A stretch of 64,000 nt of DNA, from the NCBI RefSeq assembly GCF_001949145.1, contig NW_019091412.1, positions 312,001 through 376,000 of the forward strand, read 5' to 3'. The DNA is from Acanthaster planci (taxonomy: Eukaryota; Echinodermata; Asteroidea; Valvatida; Acanthasteridae). Shown one piece after another: positions 1 through 12,779 of this stretch. The position numbers and the translations under genes were made by a program. How positions within the stretch are numbered: position 1 is the first letter of the stretch; every line of letters begins with the position of its first letter. Under the pieces are notes generated by a model. That model searched no databases, was not told where the DNA came from, and saw nothing but the letters and a program-made list of their open reading frames with translations.

Positions 1-2699
1 AAATGAGTAATTGTCAAATGACACGCTGTGGTGTTAAATGTTACTTTTCATTTTGGAAACAGCAGTATTAACATGAGTCAGGATGATCGTTCGCAGAATG
101 AACATTCACAGTGATATGAATGTTCATCGTATCTAAGCAGACTTTAGTTCTCGGAAAATACACAATAAATACTAAAGATCTGCTTTGCACTATGGCACAG
201 TCGTGTCTCTCGCGTCTGGGAAGACAGGACAGACTGCGTTCTGGGTACTGACGCTTGACTTCGCCGGAGGCAGGCGTGAGCGATGTGTCTCACCAGCCAA
301 GTAATTAAACCAGCCCCACAATATGCTGTTGCCTGATTGCTTGAGCACAAAAAATGAAATCAGCTGACTTCTAGCTGATCAAGTCGAGATGGTAAATGTT
401 ATGGGCGTGCAGGGATTTTTGATAAATCGTGCTTGGTAATGAGCATTTGTTCCTTAAGTTGAACATTCATGATGTATGAGGATTTATCGTGCGTTGAACG
501 CAGCACTGAGGACATTCGCTTTTCAAACTTTGGCGATTACGCTGAACTTTTTAGATTCCCAAATACCCATAAAATGATGCACTAAACAACACACCCACAC
601 GTTATTGCTGTTCTTGAGAGGTAGATTACAAGTCTAGTCGTGATACGGAAAAACACACTTCGACTGTTTTAGCTTCCGATTTTCCCAGTTGCATTGGCAT
701 TTCTGATCATCAAGCCCTACCACAGCTGAACACTAATTCAAATTGGCGAAACGTGTGGCAATGACAACGTTAATGATCCTCGTGAATTACATTCTTGTTG
801 TAAGTATGTTAAGTGTCTTATGTCGAGAGGACAGCCTATAGGGACCTGATTAAATCTTTACTTAATTGGGAAAAGACCACGGGGGCCTAATGAGCACTTT
901 GTAGGCCGGATAGTTAGAGATTACTTGTAACTAATTACTATCCCCCTTGGAGTATGCCCAAAGTAAGGTGAAAGTTTTTCGATTCGAACGCCAGCTGTAA
1001 TATATTTCAGGAAACATTCGAACGACTGCAAACTATTAATACGATTACGTACCAGTTGTCGTTTTTAATTAGTTACCACAAGCATTGATTTTATGGCAGC
1101 AATAGGCTACACAAGCATTCAGAGTTCTTTGAAATGCATTCGCAAAAATAACATCAAACTGATGGATAAATCTAATTATGAACATGCTAATTGATTGTGA
1201 CAGGGAAAAATTGCCAGAGACCGCAGGCAACGTGATTATCTTATTTGTTTCCAGCGTAGGTGTAATGTCGCCCACATGTTAATAATGTAGACGCACTTTC
1301 GTTTGGCCGGTAGCAATATCTAAAAAGATTGCAAAAAAGCCCGAATCGGATTAATGTTGTACTACGCTGTAAATTAAAAACATGAAAGCAGAGAACCACA
1401 GCCAATTGAACAACGAGCAACTCTGTCGTGTCCCGAGACCCCTGGCACGTTTCCTTGATGACACGGCAAGCGTGTAGACAAACCTTTGGTACATCCATGA
1501 CGTACGTCCCCAGGCTCCGCATCTGGATATGGATTAAATGGACTCGGAAAATTAATCTTGGCAAGTCCACTCTAACGATTTGTTCCCTCGGGCACGCCAT
1601 AGAGTAATGTATGGTCGACCAAAGGGGCATTCAGAGAGACTCCAACAAAGTACTGTCTCGTGTCTTGTGTTTTTCCCCCGATCGGATCAAATATTGAATG
1701 TCAGTTAATGTAATTCTGCTCTTTGTTGTCCGGCCTCGATACACGCAGCCATCTTTGGGTACGGGAACATGTGCTGTGAAAGTTAGTAGTTCAGGGGCTA
1801 TAGGCCCATACGGGAAGAGCAATGATGTACAGAGAAATAAAAAGGAGAAAAGAATAAAGACTTACAGGTTTCAGGTTTATTTCCATACCAAATAAAAGTT
1901 AGTTCGCAAAACTACATTCACAATAGCATGGCCACCCCCGGGGGAGGTCACACAAATAGCCGAAGCTTTTACTGGGCCTACCCCTGAAGGAAAATACACG
2001 TAATTAACACAGATCTTATGGCAAAACATTAATTACGTAAGTGTGAAGCCAAGAATTTAAAAAATGTAAAAAAAAAATTACAACTGTTGTCTTTGGTTTG
2101 TATATTTTCACAAATAACAATACGCTTTCTTAAATAACTTAATGATAAACGTTTCATTTGTTCAGGAGTGAAAATCGCCTCTAATGTCACTTGAGCATTT
2201 CAGCTTTTCTTATCTTACATTCTTGGCTTTAAAGGCAGTTTCTGACAGAGTTCGAAAAATGTCTTTCAGTGCAGCAATAATCCAAAACGATTTTATCTGG
2301 ATTTCAATAGGAAAAGGCCCCTCTTTTCAATTCGCCAAAGTACGAATGATATACGTGATGACGTTCGTGGGAACCGAACAGCACGCTTCCCGTTGTAATT
2401 CTAGCTCTCTGTTATTGAACTTTTCTGGCCGGCAAAGGGTTGCATTTGCCCATGACCGATCCAAGAAACATCATGCAAGTTGACGATGCTGAAGCGGCGC
2501 ACGAACTTAGACCCCGGTACAGACTTCAGGCAAATGGGAAAGCCAAGCGAATTTGACGTCAGGAAAAATTGGCAGCGAAATTTCGCTCAAGTTGAAAGTT
2601 GCTCAACTTTTCCGAAGTCGTAAACGCGAATATTTTGACGTCACAAATTTGCGTTCGTTTTCGCTTTAGCGCAAAGTATAAACCGGCCTTAATATGACC

Positions 2700-2856
2700 G
2701 ATTCACAAAAGTGCGCCTCCAAGAGTTTGCAACGCATTGACCAATCACAATGTGCGAAATCTATCGACCCAATATGCGTTTGGAACGGGTCGACAGATTT
2801 CACGCACTGTGATTGGTTAACGCGTTCAAACTCTCGGAGGCGCACTATTGTGAATC
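2700..2856. repeat. Foldback (MITE-like) element
   Basis: The left arm at 2,700-2,770 and the right arm at 2,787-2,856 are inverted copies of each other, close to 90 percent identical by eye. They enclose a 16-base loop. The arms start GATTCACAA and end TTGTGAATC. There is no coding capacity, so this looks like a non-autonomous foldback or MITE element. Flanking target duplications are not clear. Confidence 0.8.
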
Positions 2857-3093
2857 ACCCGTATTCTGCCAAGAAATGAGTACCGCTGTTTTCGTTCGCA
2901 AAGGAGGTTTTGAAATTGCTTTTCGCTATGATAGTTTGGATGCTATGGTACAGTGCATGGTGCAGTTGTCTCTTGTTTTGTAGATCATTTAAATCTCAAA
3001 TTCATTGTATGCGTTTAAATGAAAGGAAGATTCTCTGGTGTAGGCTTTGGTTGGTGGAGAAACAAGTAGATTTGGACTAATGATGTGCATCGG

Positions 3094-3250
3094 ATTGGGT
3101 TGACTAGGCCCAACCGACCCGAAACATTAAAGACACAAACCAAACCCGAATCGAAACCGATCTGGACTCTGCAAACCGACCCGACCTGACAAGTCATCAG
3201 GGAAAAACCGACCCGATGCGACAAAAATGTAATCGAGCCCGAAAAACTCC
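3094..3250 (+). repeat. Degenerate CCGACCC-type repeat, left block
   Basis: Irregular repeats of CCGACCC and AACCGA units (for example TGCAAACCGACCCGAC near 3,173) fill this block. A block of the same unit in inverted orientation lies near 4,080-4,110. The two blocks may be the ends of one decayed element of about 1 kb. Confidence 0.5.
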
Positions 3251-4017
3251 GAACGTCTGGTTTGGGCAAATCAGCTTTTATTTCATAGGAATTGTATCCG
3301 TTTTGTGCCTGAACATATGCCAGTATTGTATGAATGTATGCAATATTCTTGTCATTCGTAGTCGTGTTGTCCTATCGAGGTGACCTGCGCTATCACGTGC
3401 TTGCATGTCTGCAAACTATGCGCATTGTTCGTTCGGTATTCCAACTGTACAATTGCGCATTCCACGATTTTTCATGGTATGCTTACAAGAGCATGACTGG
3501 CACCAGGAAATATAAAGAGATGACTGTGGTTTGAATTAACCTTTTCACAAAAGGTTGGACAGCAAAGTATTTTCGGATGTTTTGTGTATTCAAACTTTAG
3601 TTTGAACAAGATTTGTAATCGTCTTTTCGATCGCACGCAACAAACTAGATAAACAGTACGCGGAATCGGTTATTACATTCCCATATGTAACTTTGTCTGT
3701 TTTATCCGCCTCATTTTACCGAGAGAGAAAAATAGTCCAATCTTGTTGTGAAAAATGCGTACTTGGCCGAACTAGCTTGGATTTGGTGTGCGGCTTTGCG
3801 CGACCGCGTTTCTGGTCTACTCAGAGTAGTAGTATACTTCGTATTTGCTTTTTATTTTGATGTGCCTCGTCATTGCCGCTACAAACATAGAAATTTGACT
3901 GTAAAATCTGAAGCTCTAACAAGGAAATTCATCGCGTGAATTTCCCGTTTCTAATTTCTCGGTTTATTTCAGTTTTTTCACAATTTAGCTTATTCGACCA
4001 CAAAACGACAAACTCAA

Positions 4018-4112
4018 TACTGTAACCTACTCGATCCGACTGAAATGTTGGAAAATCCGATCCTACCCGACCCGAAGTCGGTTTCGGTTTCGGGTCGGTT
4101 TTGCACAACATT
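4018..4112 (-). repeat. Degenerate CCGACCC-type repeat, right block
   Basis: The block carries CGACCCGA units and, at about 4,077-4,106, the inverted form TCGGTTTCGGGTCGG followed by TTTTGCAC. That is the reverse complement of the TGCAAACCGACCC motif near 3,173. With the left block it brackets about 0.8 kb in which I see no gene. Confidence 0.45.
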
Positions 4113-7100
4113 AATTGGGACCTCGCTTGCAAGTCTAGCGAATCTATGTTGACCATAACTCATGCAATCTGGCAGGACGTATTATTTCCAGAGAAGTTGG
4201 GATCAATATATAATATTTTGAACCATAATCCTGTTTCTGTAGGCATCTAAGCATGTTTGTAAGAGTGGAACAAGATAAATGGCCGTCCATTAGCTTGAGA
4301 TGGAGAGACAAAGCCGTAAGGGCGAGTAGTTAATTGACGGTGGGTTTCCGTAATGCGTGCATACCAACTGATGCCCTCCCATGAACGGTCAGCCTCGCGT
4401 CTGTTCCGGTACAGTTTTCCTCAAGATATTTGGAGTATGTCATAATGCATCCACGTGACTGCCAATAATATCCAAATATTCCCTGGGAATGTTATAACGG
4501 GGGAGTGATGGCACATTACAGATGGCAAGTCGGGGCCTTGATCATGGATAACTTCCGGAGATAAATTTGTGTGGGGAACCAAGCTAATCATTATTCCGGA
4601 ATGAAAATAAAATTCCTCCAAGTCTTATCTAAAAAAAAAATTAAGGTGGTTCCCTATTTAAAAAATGAAAAAACAAAAACGATAAGAATTGCAAACATGG
4701 AAACTGAAGGTTGTTCACTTTAGCAGCCTGAACTGGCGGGATATTGTTTTCATAAAATTCAGCAAACTATGGATTCCAAATTCTCAGATAATAAATAATG
4801 CATTATTCACGACCAAAATGTATGAAAATCTCCAGGTCACAGAGGTCACTTCTTTGGACCATCGACGATGTCATAGTAGAGACGGGAGACTTAGTTAAAG
4901 AGTACCCGATGATTTAATCCCCCTTTTTAATCCCTTCATGATATCTTCTTTCTTTTCTCTATATCTCGGATTGATGTGGTTTGTGTATTACGAACTGAAA
5001 GCAGCCACAGAAGGTTATTAATATATCACTCATGCCGAAATTGGATTTGTCGGGAAGATTAAGATGGCATCGACGTCGTAGACCGACGTGGGTGTTTAAT
5101 TTATGTGTTTTAAAGGGCGTGTTAGGAATACGAGGAGCCGGCAGTGTCAGCTTGGTTAAGTTGACGGCCATTGTTTGAAATGTTTCCGCACACTTGTTGG
5201 ACAGTAATTTCTGCCGCGTGTGGTTCACGTCAGAACATCTAACGATATCATCTCTGTAAAGAACACTCCATGTGCAGGAGGAAACGAGGACGGGAGAAGC
5301 TTTTTCTCTTAACGGTTCGTTGCCTTGTCAGTTCGCTGTCTTCTTTGTTTATCAGTTTTCTAGGATAACATGAATGAGAGAATGAAACAAAAGTCTACGG
5401 ATATGATGACATCTAATTCCCGGCAGTATTAAAGAAAAATATACCTAGTACGGGGTCGTCAATCGTTTGGAACATTAATGATGTATCAAAAAACGCAAAA
5501 TAATAGGCTGCCATTTCCGCCAACACTTTTCGCCTTTGTGAAATAGCGTGACTACAAACCCAATCGTACAAGAAGTGAGAGAGATATCCTGTCGATTTTC
5601 ATGGAGCACGACTGTCCAGACGCTTTAATCTAAACAGCTCTTTCAGCCAACTACAAATGTATGTTATTCTCATTTTTTTCAGGGAAATGGAAAATATTTA
5701 CAAAAGGTCTGATCGGATTGGAAATCGGAGCAAATCTATGCCAAATTGGCTTTATGAAAACACAAGGTAGCTTTAGTTTCGGGCATTATACAGTGACACT
5801 TGACGTGATTTGAATACCGAAACTCTGCAAGCAGGTCGACAAAACAATCCCAAGTAATTTCAAATGAATTACAATTTTTAGTCATCGGAGGCAAACAGTT
5901 TCAAAAAGAACCCAGAATCGTGTCATATTCATCCACTTGGCTTTGCTGGAGTGGATTTTACTCTTCTCTGCAAATGGGCGGGTAATTTTTCGCAGTGACC
6001 CGCTACCCATGCCACCATATATCAGAGGACCTCTGTGAAGCAGCAATGTCCTTGGTACTTTGGTTAATGAGAACTTAAGGTTTAAGCACTTCGTGGAGAA
6101 TGCAGTGCTGAATCCGACCGCTGGCGGAGAGTCAAAATGCGGGTCATACTTCACCACGGCGAGAAATGAAAGTGCATTATCCGAAGCGCCGACGAAAGTG
6201 GAGACAAGGGTGGACAGGCAAGTTTAATGTAATGACACGAGAGAGACTCTTTACCAAAAAGCTATTAGGCATTGGTGTCAAATACTCTTCAAATCGTACC
6301 TCTTTAATGGTCAGAAGCGTAGAATGCTTGTCATGTATACTGCAAGTGCACGGTAGCACCCCATTTCTAGTTGTCGCACATACCTTTCGGATATACTTTG
6401 ACACAGCCTATCGACCCTAATAAGATACCAGACTGATACAAAATACCTAAATCCCAGTTCTTGGTGCTAGGCAAATAAAAGAGCAACTAGGGACACTTCG
6501 AATTGGTAAAGGGGCGGCCAAAATCGTTAAGCGTAGAAAATGTATCAAATAACGAAAGGCGGGTTGGTGTAGTCTGGCAGGAAAGGTACACTTGTGAATA
6601 GTAAGATTAGACTAAACACACTAATTAAATTTTCAGGTCATTTGAAACATTTCTAGTGTTACAGTAGCTCAATTTTGTCAAAATATTGACGTAAGCCTCT
6701 TTAACAGTCGAGAGCAGTTTTCAAGGAAAGGATGGTTGGGAATGCTTTCGGGAATTTCAATCAAACGTCTTCACGGAAATGTTTTAATAAACTAATTGCG
6801 GTGTAGAGTAAAATGAATGGGCAACGTTGCGGAAAAGGGCGAGCAGACGGAGACAGCTGAGCCGTTTTTTAATTAAAACGCACGTGTGGGGATGGGACAC
6901 TAGACATGACCAATATACAATGTTGTTGCTGTCTAACGTGTGTTCATATACCGTATTTCAGTCGTACTCCTAAACGTATTGTATACATTTGAAACTCTTA
7001 ATGAGATGGTACCAGGTGATTTTGGGGGTCGGAATGAAATCGTAGAATAGAGTCTGGTTCTTTAAATCTAACGTTTACAAATGAATACTCTAAGTTGGGG

Positions 7101-8684
7101 AATCTGACCAAAATTGGGTCCCCTCGGATACGGTCTATTGGTGCGGAATATACGCGAGCGCGATTAACCAGCCAAAGACCTCAGGCCAGCACTTTTAAAA
7201 CCAAAGATGCATATGACGATTTACGCAGCGCAAGCCAAGTAAGGCTGGTCACAGACGGACAGAAATGAGGGCGTTTCTCTTTTGTAAAGTCTGTCAATTG
7301 CTGATGTCCAGTATTCCGGATTTTTGTAAACTATTTTAGGGGCAATACTCCGTCAAACCGTCGTGCGAAAAGCTACCTTTTCTCCATATGGTTGTGTTTG
7401 AGTCCAATTTCGTGCATTAATAAGAAGGAGACAAACAATAACCAAATATTAGTTCTGTCTGGGTACCAATGCGCCAAAGTGGCTTTGAGTCGATCCAAAT
7501 ATATACACTAGAAGTGTACACACGGGAACGGCAGTATATCACAATTGGCTAAATGTCAAAAAACCTCGCGGTTGAAAACTGTCAATGTAGGAGAAGCCTG
7601 AGCCTGCGTGGGCCGGGGATCATGGTGGGGGAAAAGATCAACATCACCGCTGAACTGATCAAACAAAATGCGTTCAAATTAATCAAGCTGTCAACATTAT
7701 GGCTGTGATGATTTGCCGTTCCTGATCAAATTCCATCTTTATAGGCAGGGGGAGTGCCTTTTCCGGCTGAGTAAAGTTTTTCGATTGATCGGACTTGTTA
7801 GATCGTTCGACAATTGATAGCAGACCCTGCCTAAAGTGTCATTTTATAGCATTAATATTGTTTGGAAGGACCAGCGAAGAAAAAGCAATGAATGGCAGTC
7901 AATCTGACTCGGTTTGAAGATTCACAGTTTAATTTGACATAATATTAATCATGGTTACAACACTGCAAATAAGTGTCATAGTTGATACGTTCACTCAAAC
8001 AGAGTTTTGTTGGCGACTTTGCTTAAACGCGTACCACCAGTCATTGGATGGTTCTACGCGTGTATGACCGCACAAAACTCCACCTTTTGAACTCCAACAC
8101 TGCCTTGGAATAAAGCCGGGCCAATGCTGGGGTTGACAAAAGTGCGGGTGCGTCAAACGTGGCAAATCTGCCAGCTTGCTTGCTTTGAGTAATGACCGTT
8201 TGTTTCCTGAAAATGGGAGTCGATGGAAGTATATATTTAACATACCCAGACGTTTACTTGTCCAAAATCCTGGACTATTTCCCTCGCCCTGTTTCTTCCT
8301 GTTCCTTCCCCGCTTACATTGGTCAGACGAAAAAAAGAACCGTTTGCTTATCCACTTTATAGGCCTTGACAAATTTTTCCAGTTGTGCCCTGTTCCTCCA
8401 CACAGCGTTTCCATCCATGGTAAGCTGACATGTCACCCGATGCAAATCCGATGTTGACACACTCTGTGCGAATCGAGCTTGTCCACACGATTCCGATTAT
8501 GCATATTTATTCAGCACGAAAAGGTGTTCAGTTGCTCGCATGCCGTGACATTTTATCAAAGTTCACTTTTATATTTACACGGTGAAAAGCAACCTGTGGA
8601 TCACAGTGCCACTTGATTCCTGGTGTCAATGAAATAGCTCCTTTTGGAGAAATTGATTGTGCCTGTTCGAAGGACCAGTTACGC

Positions 8685-8749
8685 GCGGTAACATAAAGCG
8701 GCAATGCAAAGCGGTAACGGAAAGCGGTAACGGAAAGCACTAACGACCG
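8685..8749 (+). repeat. 13-bp minisatellite, about five units
   Basis: Units of the form GCGGTAACGGAAA start at 8,685, 8,698, 8,711, 8,724 and 8,737. Units 3 and 4 are identical, units 1 and 2 differ at a few positions, and the last is degenerate. It is a short tandem array in non-coding sequence. Confidence 0.8.
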
Positions 8750-9612
8750 ATATTGCGTTTGCACTGAACCAACCGGTATTTATTTCAATTATATTTCTCA
8801 AAACAATGACGTAACAGGCATACTGTGACGTCATATTTAACGACAACGCTGATTGGCCACAATGGGCAGTCCCTTCGCAGCATCTTTGAAAATAAATCGC
8901 TGTGGTTTCTACGCACAGTGGTATATTGAGCGAAAGCGGGTTTTTCCATCACTCCCAAAGTAAATACCCTTTAAAAATTGTTCTATATTATTGAACTTGC
9001 GGAATACAGCGACCTTTAAATGTCAGTATAAGGTTTGCGATGACAGCAATGCCTGGCATCACATGGAATTGTTTAATGTCAATATTTTAAAACTCGTTAC
9101 TGTACTCAATTCGTTTCTTCTCTTCGTCTTGATGTTTTCTGTTCACCTTTTAAATGAGCGATTCGGGAGTAAACAGCCTACAGCCCCAAATATTTCATTT
9201 ATAATTATTTATGGCATATAATGTATTATTTATATTTGTGCTCGTGCATATCATATAGAATATTTTAATTCATTCAACAAGAATATTAAGAAAGCGACTG
9301 TATTTACAAATTCGGAGTTGCAGGCTCAACCTATCAAACATATACATGGAAAAAAAGACAAAAAATAATTTTAAAATAAGGCCGGCTAAATTCGAATTCT
9401 CGTTAAAATGAAAGTATTTTGTACCATTCGCTATTACATTGCCGTGTGAATGGTTGCCATTTATCCACTGTATGACTTTACCTTCTTCTATGCTACATGC
9501 AACTCTGAAAGGACATAAATCGGGCATTAAATATCGGATTGTGCCACGGGGGAAGTAGACAGGGCAGGGCTAGGGATGTACAGGGTCTGTGGTACGAGGA
9601 GCAGCTGCCTCA

Positions 9613-9683
9613 TTAAGCATCTTCATCGTGGTATCGACGCCGTCTCTTGGACGCCTTGCTCCCCATCAACAAAGGCCGATTGA
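9613..9683 (-). CDS. Possible C-terminal exon, function unknown
   Basis: Read on the minus strand from an AG at 9,684-9,685, the frame encodes NRPLLMGSKASKRRRRYHDE and then D-A before a TAA stop. The incoming phase (two bases before the first full codon) would fit the signal-peptide exon at 14,832-14,898, which donates one base. The acceptor has a poor pyrimidine tract and I recognise no family. The basic run RRRR could be a processing or nuclear motif, or chance. Treat as a weak candidate. Confidence 0.15.
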
Positions 9684-11502
9684 CTGAACTTGGTTACGTC
9701 ACCTCGCACCTGACTAACTTCCCACCTTAGTCTGGCTAGACCGCATTTCCGTATCTGGCTCTGTTAGGGTGGGGATGGGGGTCATAGACGCTCAGAGGAA
9801 GAAAGCCCCGCGGCCAAACTAGCCAACCGATCGGTGGTTAAACACCACTTGGAGACGCTAGACACAAGGATGATTAATGGTGGCTCGTCGCGAAGGAGGG
9901 ATGGCGGGTATTTCTGTCGTTTGCTCCGAGTGGACAAGGGAGAGATATACGCGATCCGGGGTCAATAAAGAGGGATCATTTTGCGGAACCTGGGGGGGGG
10001 ACAAGGAACATCAACATCGATCTTGGCTTTTCATCAGCTCTGAGATTATACATCACATCGTGTTTTCCAAGAAATCAGCGTCATAAAAATTGAAATGTAG
10101 AAGACGGTTGAGACTATGGCTAACGGCTGCCCCCTGCTGTCAGCGTGTGAACGCGCATTTTGCTACCGGAGAAGACTAAGACGTAGCTCTAGCCGCCAGA
10201 TTCGGCCCCAGCCTGTTTATGCTCTGAAGGAGTAGGCGCTCCCGTTATGCATGTTTCCCCGGATGGAAAGACAAAGCTCTCCTAGGTTAATTTTCGCAGG
10301 CGTCATGGCTGAAAAAAATTGTCTCGTCTTTCAGATTTAGGCCAACCTAAATAAAAAACCTAGGCCTATTTACGTCAAGCCGCGCAGAGGAACTTGTAGA
10401 CATAATGAATTATTGGAAATGTATCTTGGGGAATAATATTAACATTTGCAAACAGCAAGATGTAATTAGCCGCTAGGAGATGCAAAGCTCCTATCGTAAC
10501 GCTATGTTGTAATTGCCTAAAGAACTATCCGAGGTTTCTAGTCATATCATGCCTGGTTTTGGCACATGAGAATACCAATCTGATTTGACTTAAAAACGTT
10601 TTAATTGAGCGGTTAATCGAATGTGCTTATTGTAACTATATCGAAGGTCCTTATGAAAAGAAATGATTAGTATAAAGATAAGACATTCCCGTGTATCATT
10701 CTCACTCCGAGCCCGACAGGTCTAAAGAATTCCCAATGAAGTTTCTGTACACATTCAGGGTTTATCTTTGACTGTGAAATGGCAAACTAATTACGTTCCA
10801 GTCCATGCTTGCTTTTTGTGTAAAGCAGAACACATCTATATTAATGAATACCCACAGACATCCAAACCTAAACGTCGTTAATTTTTAACAACTTAGCTCA
10901 AGACTCCAGCATAATAATTTTGATAACTTTGTGGAGTGTTATGGATGGATTCGAACACTAGAATGAATCTGGTTTCCTAAATGAAGCCAAAGCCGAACGA
11001 AAAAAGGTTTGGAAACTTTGGTTTTTCTGCACTTTATCAGGTGAACTCATCACGATCCGCCAGCTAGCCATGTGAAGAGTTCAGTCAGATTCAACAATCT
11101 GTGTCTTTTTACAGGGGGAAGAACATCACTGCACAATCAGGCAATAGCTGAAATGCCTGTAGGGATTCGCACAAGAGCTGCCATGGCCTTGGCGTAGGCA
11201 TTTTATGAACATTACATATAATTAAACATGGTTGTTTACCAGTGCGCGACGTTTCCATACCAGCAAAAGAGCCAGATGGTAGAGATCATTGTAAAATTAG
11301 TATTCGCGTTTTGGAATTCGGCAGATTGAAAACAAAAGCTACATAGGCGAAATTAACACGTAATTCCTTTGTGTTCCAAAGGTTACCCACCAATATCTTG
11401 CAGTTAAGTTTCATATGAACCAAAATACCATAACTCGTTTTGTTACATGACATCAGTCTGTTGGAACCCATTTTATCGCAAACCTGGGGTCCTCTGCAGG
11501 CG

Positions 11503-11645
11503 CTAACGCGAGCCAACAGGGCCAATCAGCCTAAGAGGCGCTCGAAGTAACACCCGAGCGTGGGACGGGATTGAAACCTGCCCGCGTTCAGCGTTTGATC
11601 CCACGTCCCGCTGTTGTAAATGCCACGGTAACTGGATATGCCTTC
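11503..11645 (-). CDS. Possible second exon of a small secreted protein
   Basis: An acceptor ending ATTGCAG lies just before 11,645 on the minus strand. In the phase left by the signal-peptide exon at 14,832-14,898 the frame runs 47 codons to a TAG, starting (G)RHIQLPWHLQQRDVG. Joined, the two exons would give a secreted protein of about 69 residues, of the size of a peptide precursor. A second frame of the same segment (EGISSYRGIYNSGTWDQ onward) is also open, so the reading frame is not settled. No family is recognised. Confidence 0.17.
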
Positions 11646-12736
11646 CTGCAATTATACTCCCCCAAACAGGGTGACCAGGCACGTCGATGACATTTCCATG
11701 CACGTTTTCTGAGGATAATCTTAACTTAGAGAGGACTCAAACAGAATCTTTCCATTAATTCACGTTCTGTAAACTAACAGGAAAATGCGTGTGGCAACTA
11801 TATGATACCAGCAACACTCATTAACGCCTTTGTTTTTCAGAAATGATGTCTCCTGTCTGAGGAAAATATCCCTCAGCCGTTCGAATCTCATGCGATATTA
11901 ACGTGGCGCGGTGGAAGCAAGGGTGCGAGCGTGGTGCGAAGCAGGTTGGAAGCCGATACTGGCGCAGGTGGCTGGGTCGTGTGGTCTGGTGACGAATTTC
12001 ATGCTCACCCGCTGAATATTGAAATTTAAAAAAAAAATCGCCCCTGTCAAAAGGAACTGGCTACTGTAGCACTCGCATATTCAACAGCGCTAGGGAATAA
12101 AGTCCTGAACATCGTTCAAAGAAAAAAACTAAATGAACAAGTGTAAATTTGCAGGTGGGATCTGCGAAGTTATTTCCAATTGGACAATTGAGATTTTACC
12201 CCAAAGATTTGATGTCTTTGCATGATCATCTGGCACTATGACTCTAATTTAATGATAATGATTAATATTAATGAAATCATAAGTACAACGTTTAGCTGAC
12301 TGTGACTGACTAAATTACCAGTGGTGTATTAGAGTAAAGGTGAGGGGGAAAGATACCACTTCTGCGAGCATCTATCACTGAAATGTAACATTTTTACGAA
12401 TAACAGATTGGCAGTATATAGCAACTGAGTAGTCTTTTACAAGTCCACAGCAAATGTTTTCTACCCTACGTTGCCAACTGAGGGGTCAAAATAAATATTT
12501 CTCGGCCCAAAAGTTCAGTATGGGTAAACAGAGCAGTGTTTCGCATGCATGTATGCATGTCCTTCCTGCCTTGCCCCGCGTAAAATGCCTGTTTCTTATT
12601 TCCCGCCAATGAAGCATGACATAAGGACTTAATCAAGCCACTAGGCAGCGCGCCGTTCGGTGAACTGTTCCCAAAACACTGCTTGCTCATGTATATCGCT
12701 CGATTGCATTATTTCCATATTTCTCATTATTTGCAG

Positions 12737-12779
12737 CGATCCATCAGCGAAGAGTCAGAAGACAGATATTTACATCGTG
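12737..12779 (+). CDS. Possible internal plus-strand exon
   Basis: A 43-base segment sits between a good acceptor (ATTATTTGCAG) and a consensus donor (GTGAGT). One frame reads RSISEESEDRYLHR, an acidic and polar stretch typical of coding sequence. I found no partner exons on this strand nearby, so the exon may be real or a chance pair of splice-like sites. Confidence 0.2.

Larger units (their letters stand above)
1..9612. other. Non-coding stretch with scattered repeats
   Basis: I see no exon here that combines a protein pattern with usable splice sites. The longest open frames, at 1,241-1,630 and 7,995-8,414 on the minus strand, have ordinary non-coding composition and no recognisable domain. 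Two TGACGTCA palindromes lie at about 2,557 and 2,635, in a short segment rich in inverted sequence just before the foldback element at 2,700. The separately listed repeats are the only structure I can support. Confidence 0.6.

Noticed and set aside
1241-1630. Minus-strand frame of 129 codons
   Set aside because: Composition resembles non-coding DNA and nothing is conserved that I can see.
7995-8414. Minus-strand frame of 139 codons
   Set aside because: No recognisable domain, no splice or promoter context, and a long antisense frame on the other strand. Probably chance.
10115-10234. Plus-strand frame MANGCPLLSACERAFC followed by an Arg-rich stretch
   Set aside because: Only 39 codons, no promoter, splice or family evidence.
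11286-11525. Faint resemblance of SNRLMSCNKTSYGILVHMKL to the core of fibroblast growth factors
   Set aside because: The resemblance covers only a short stretch, no other FGF exon was found nearby and the upstream splice site is poor.
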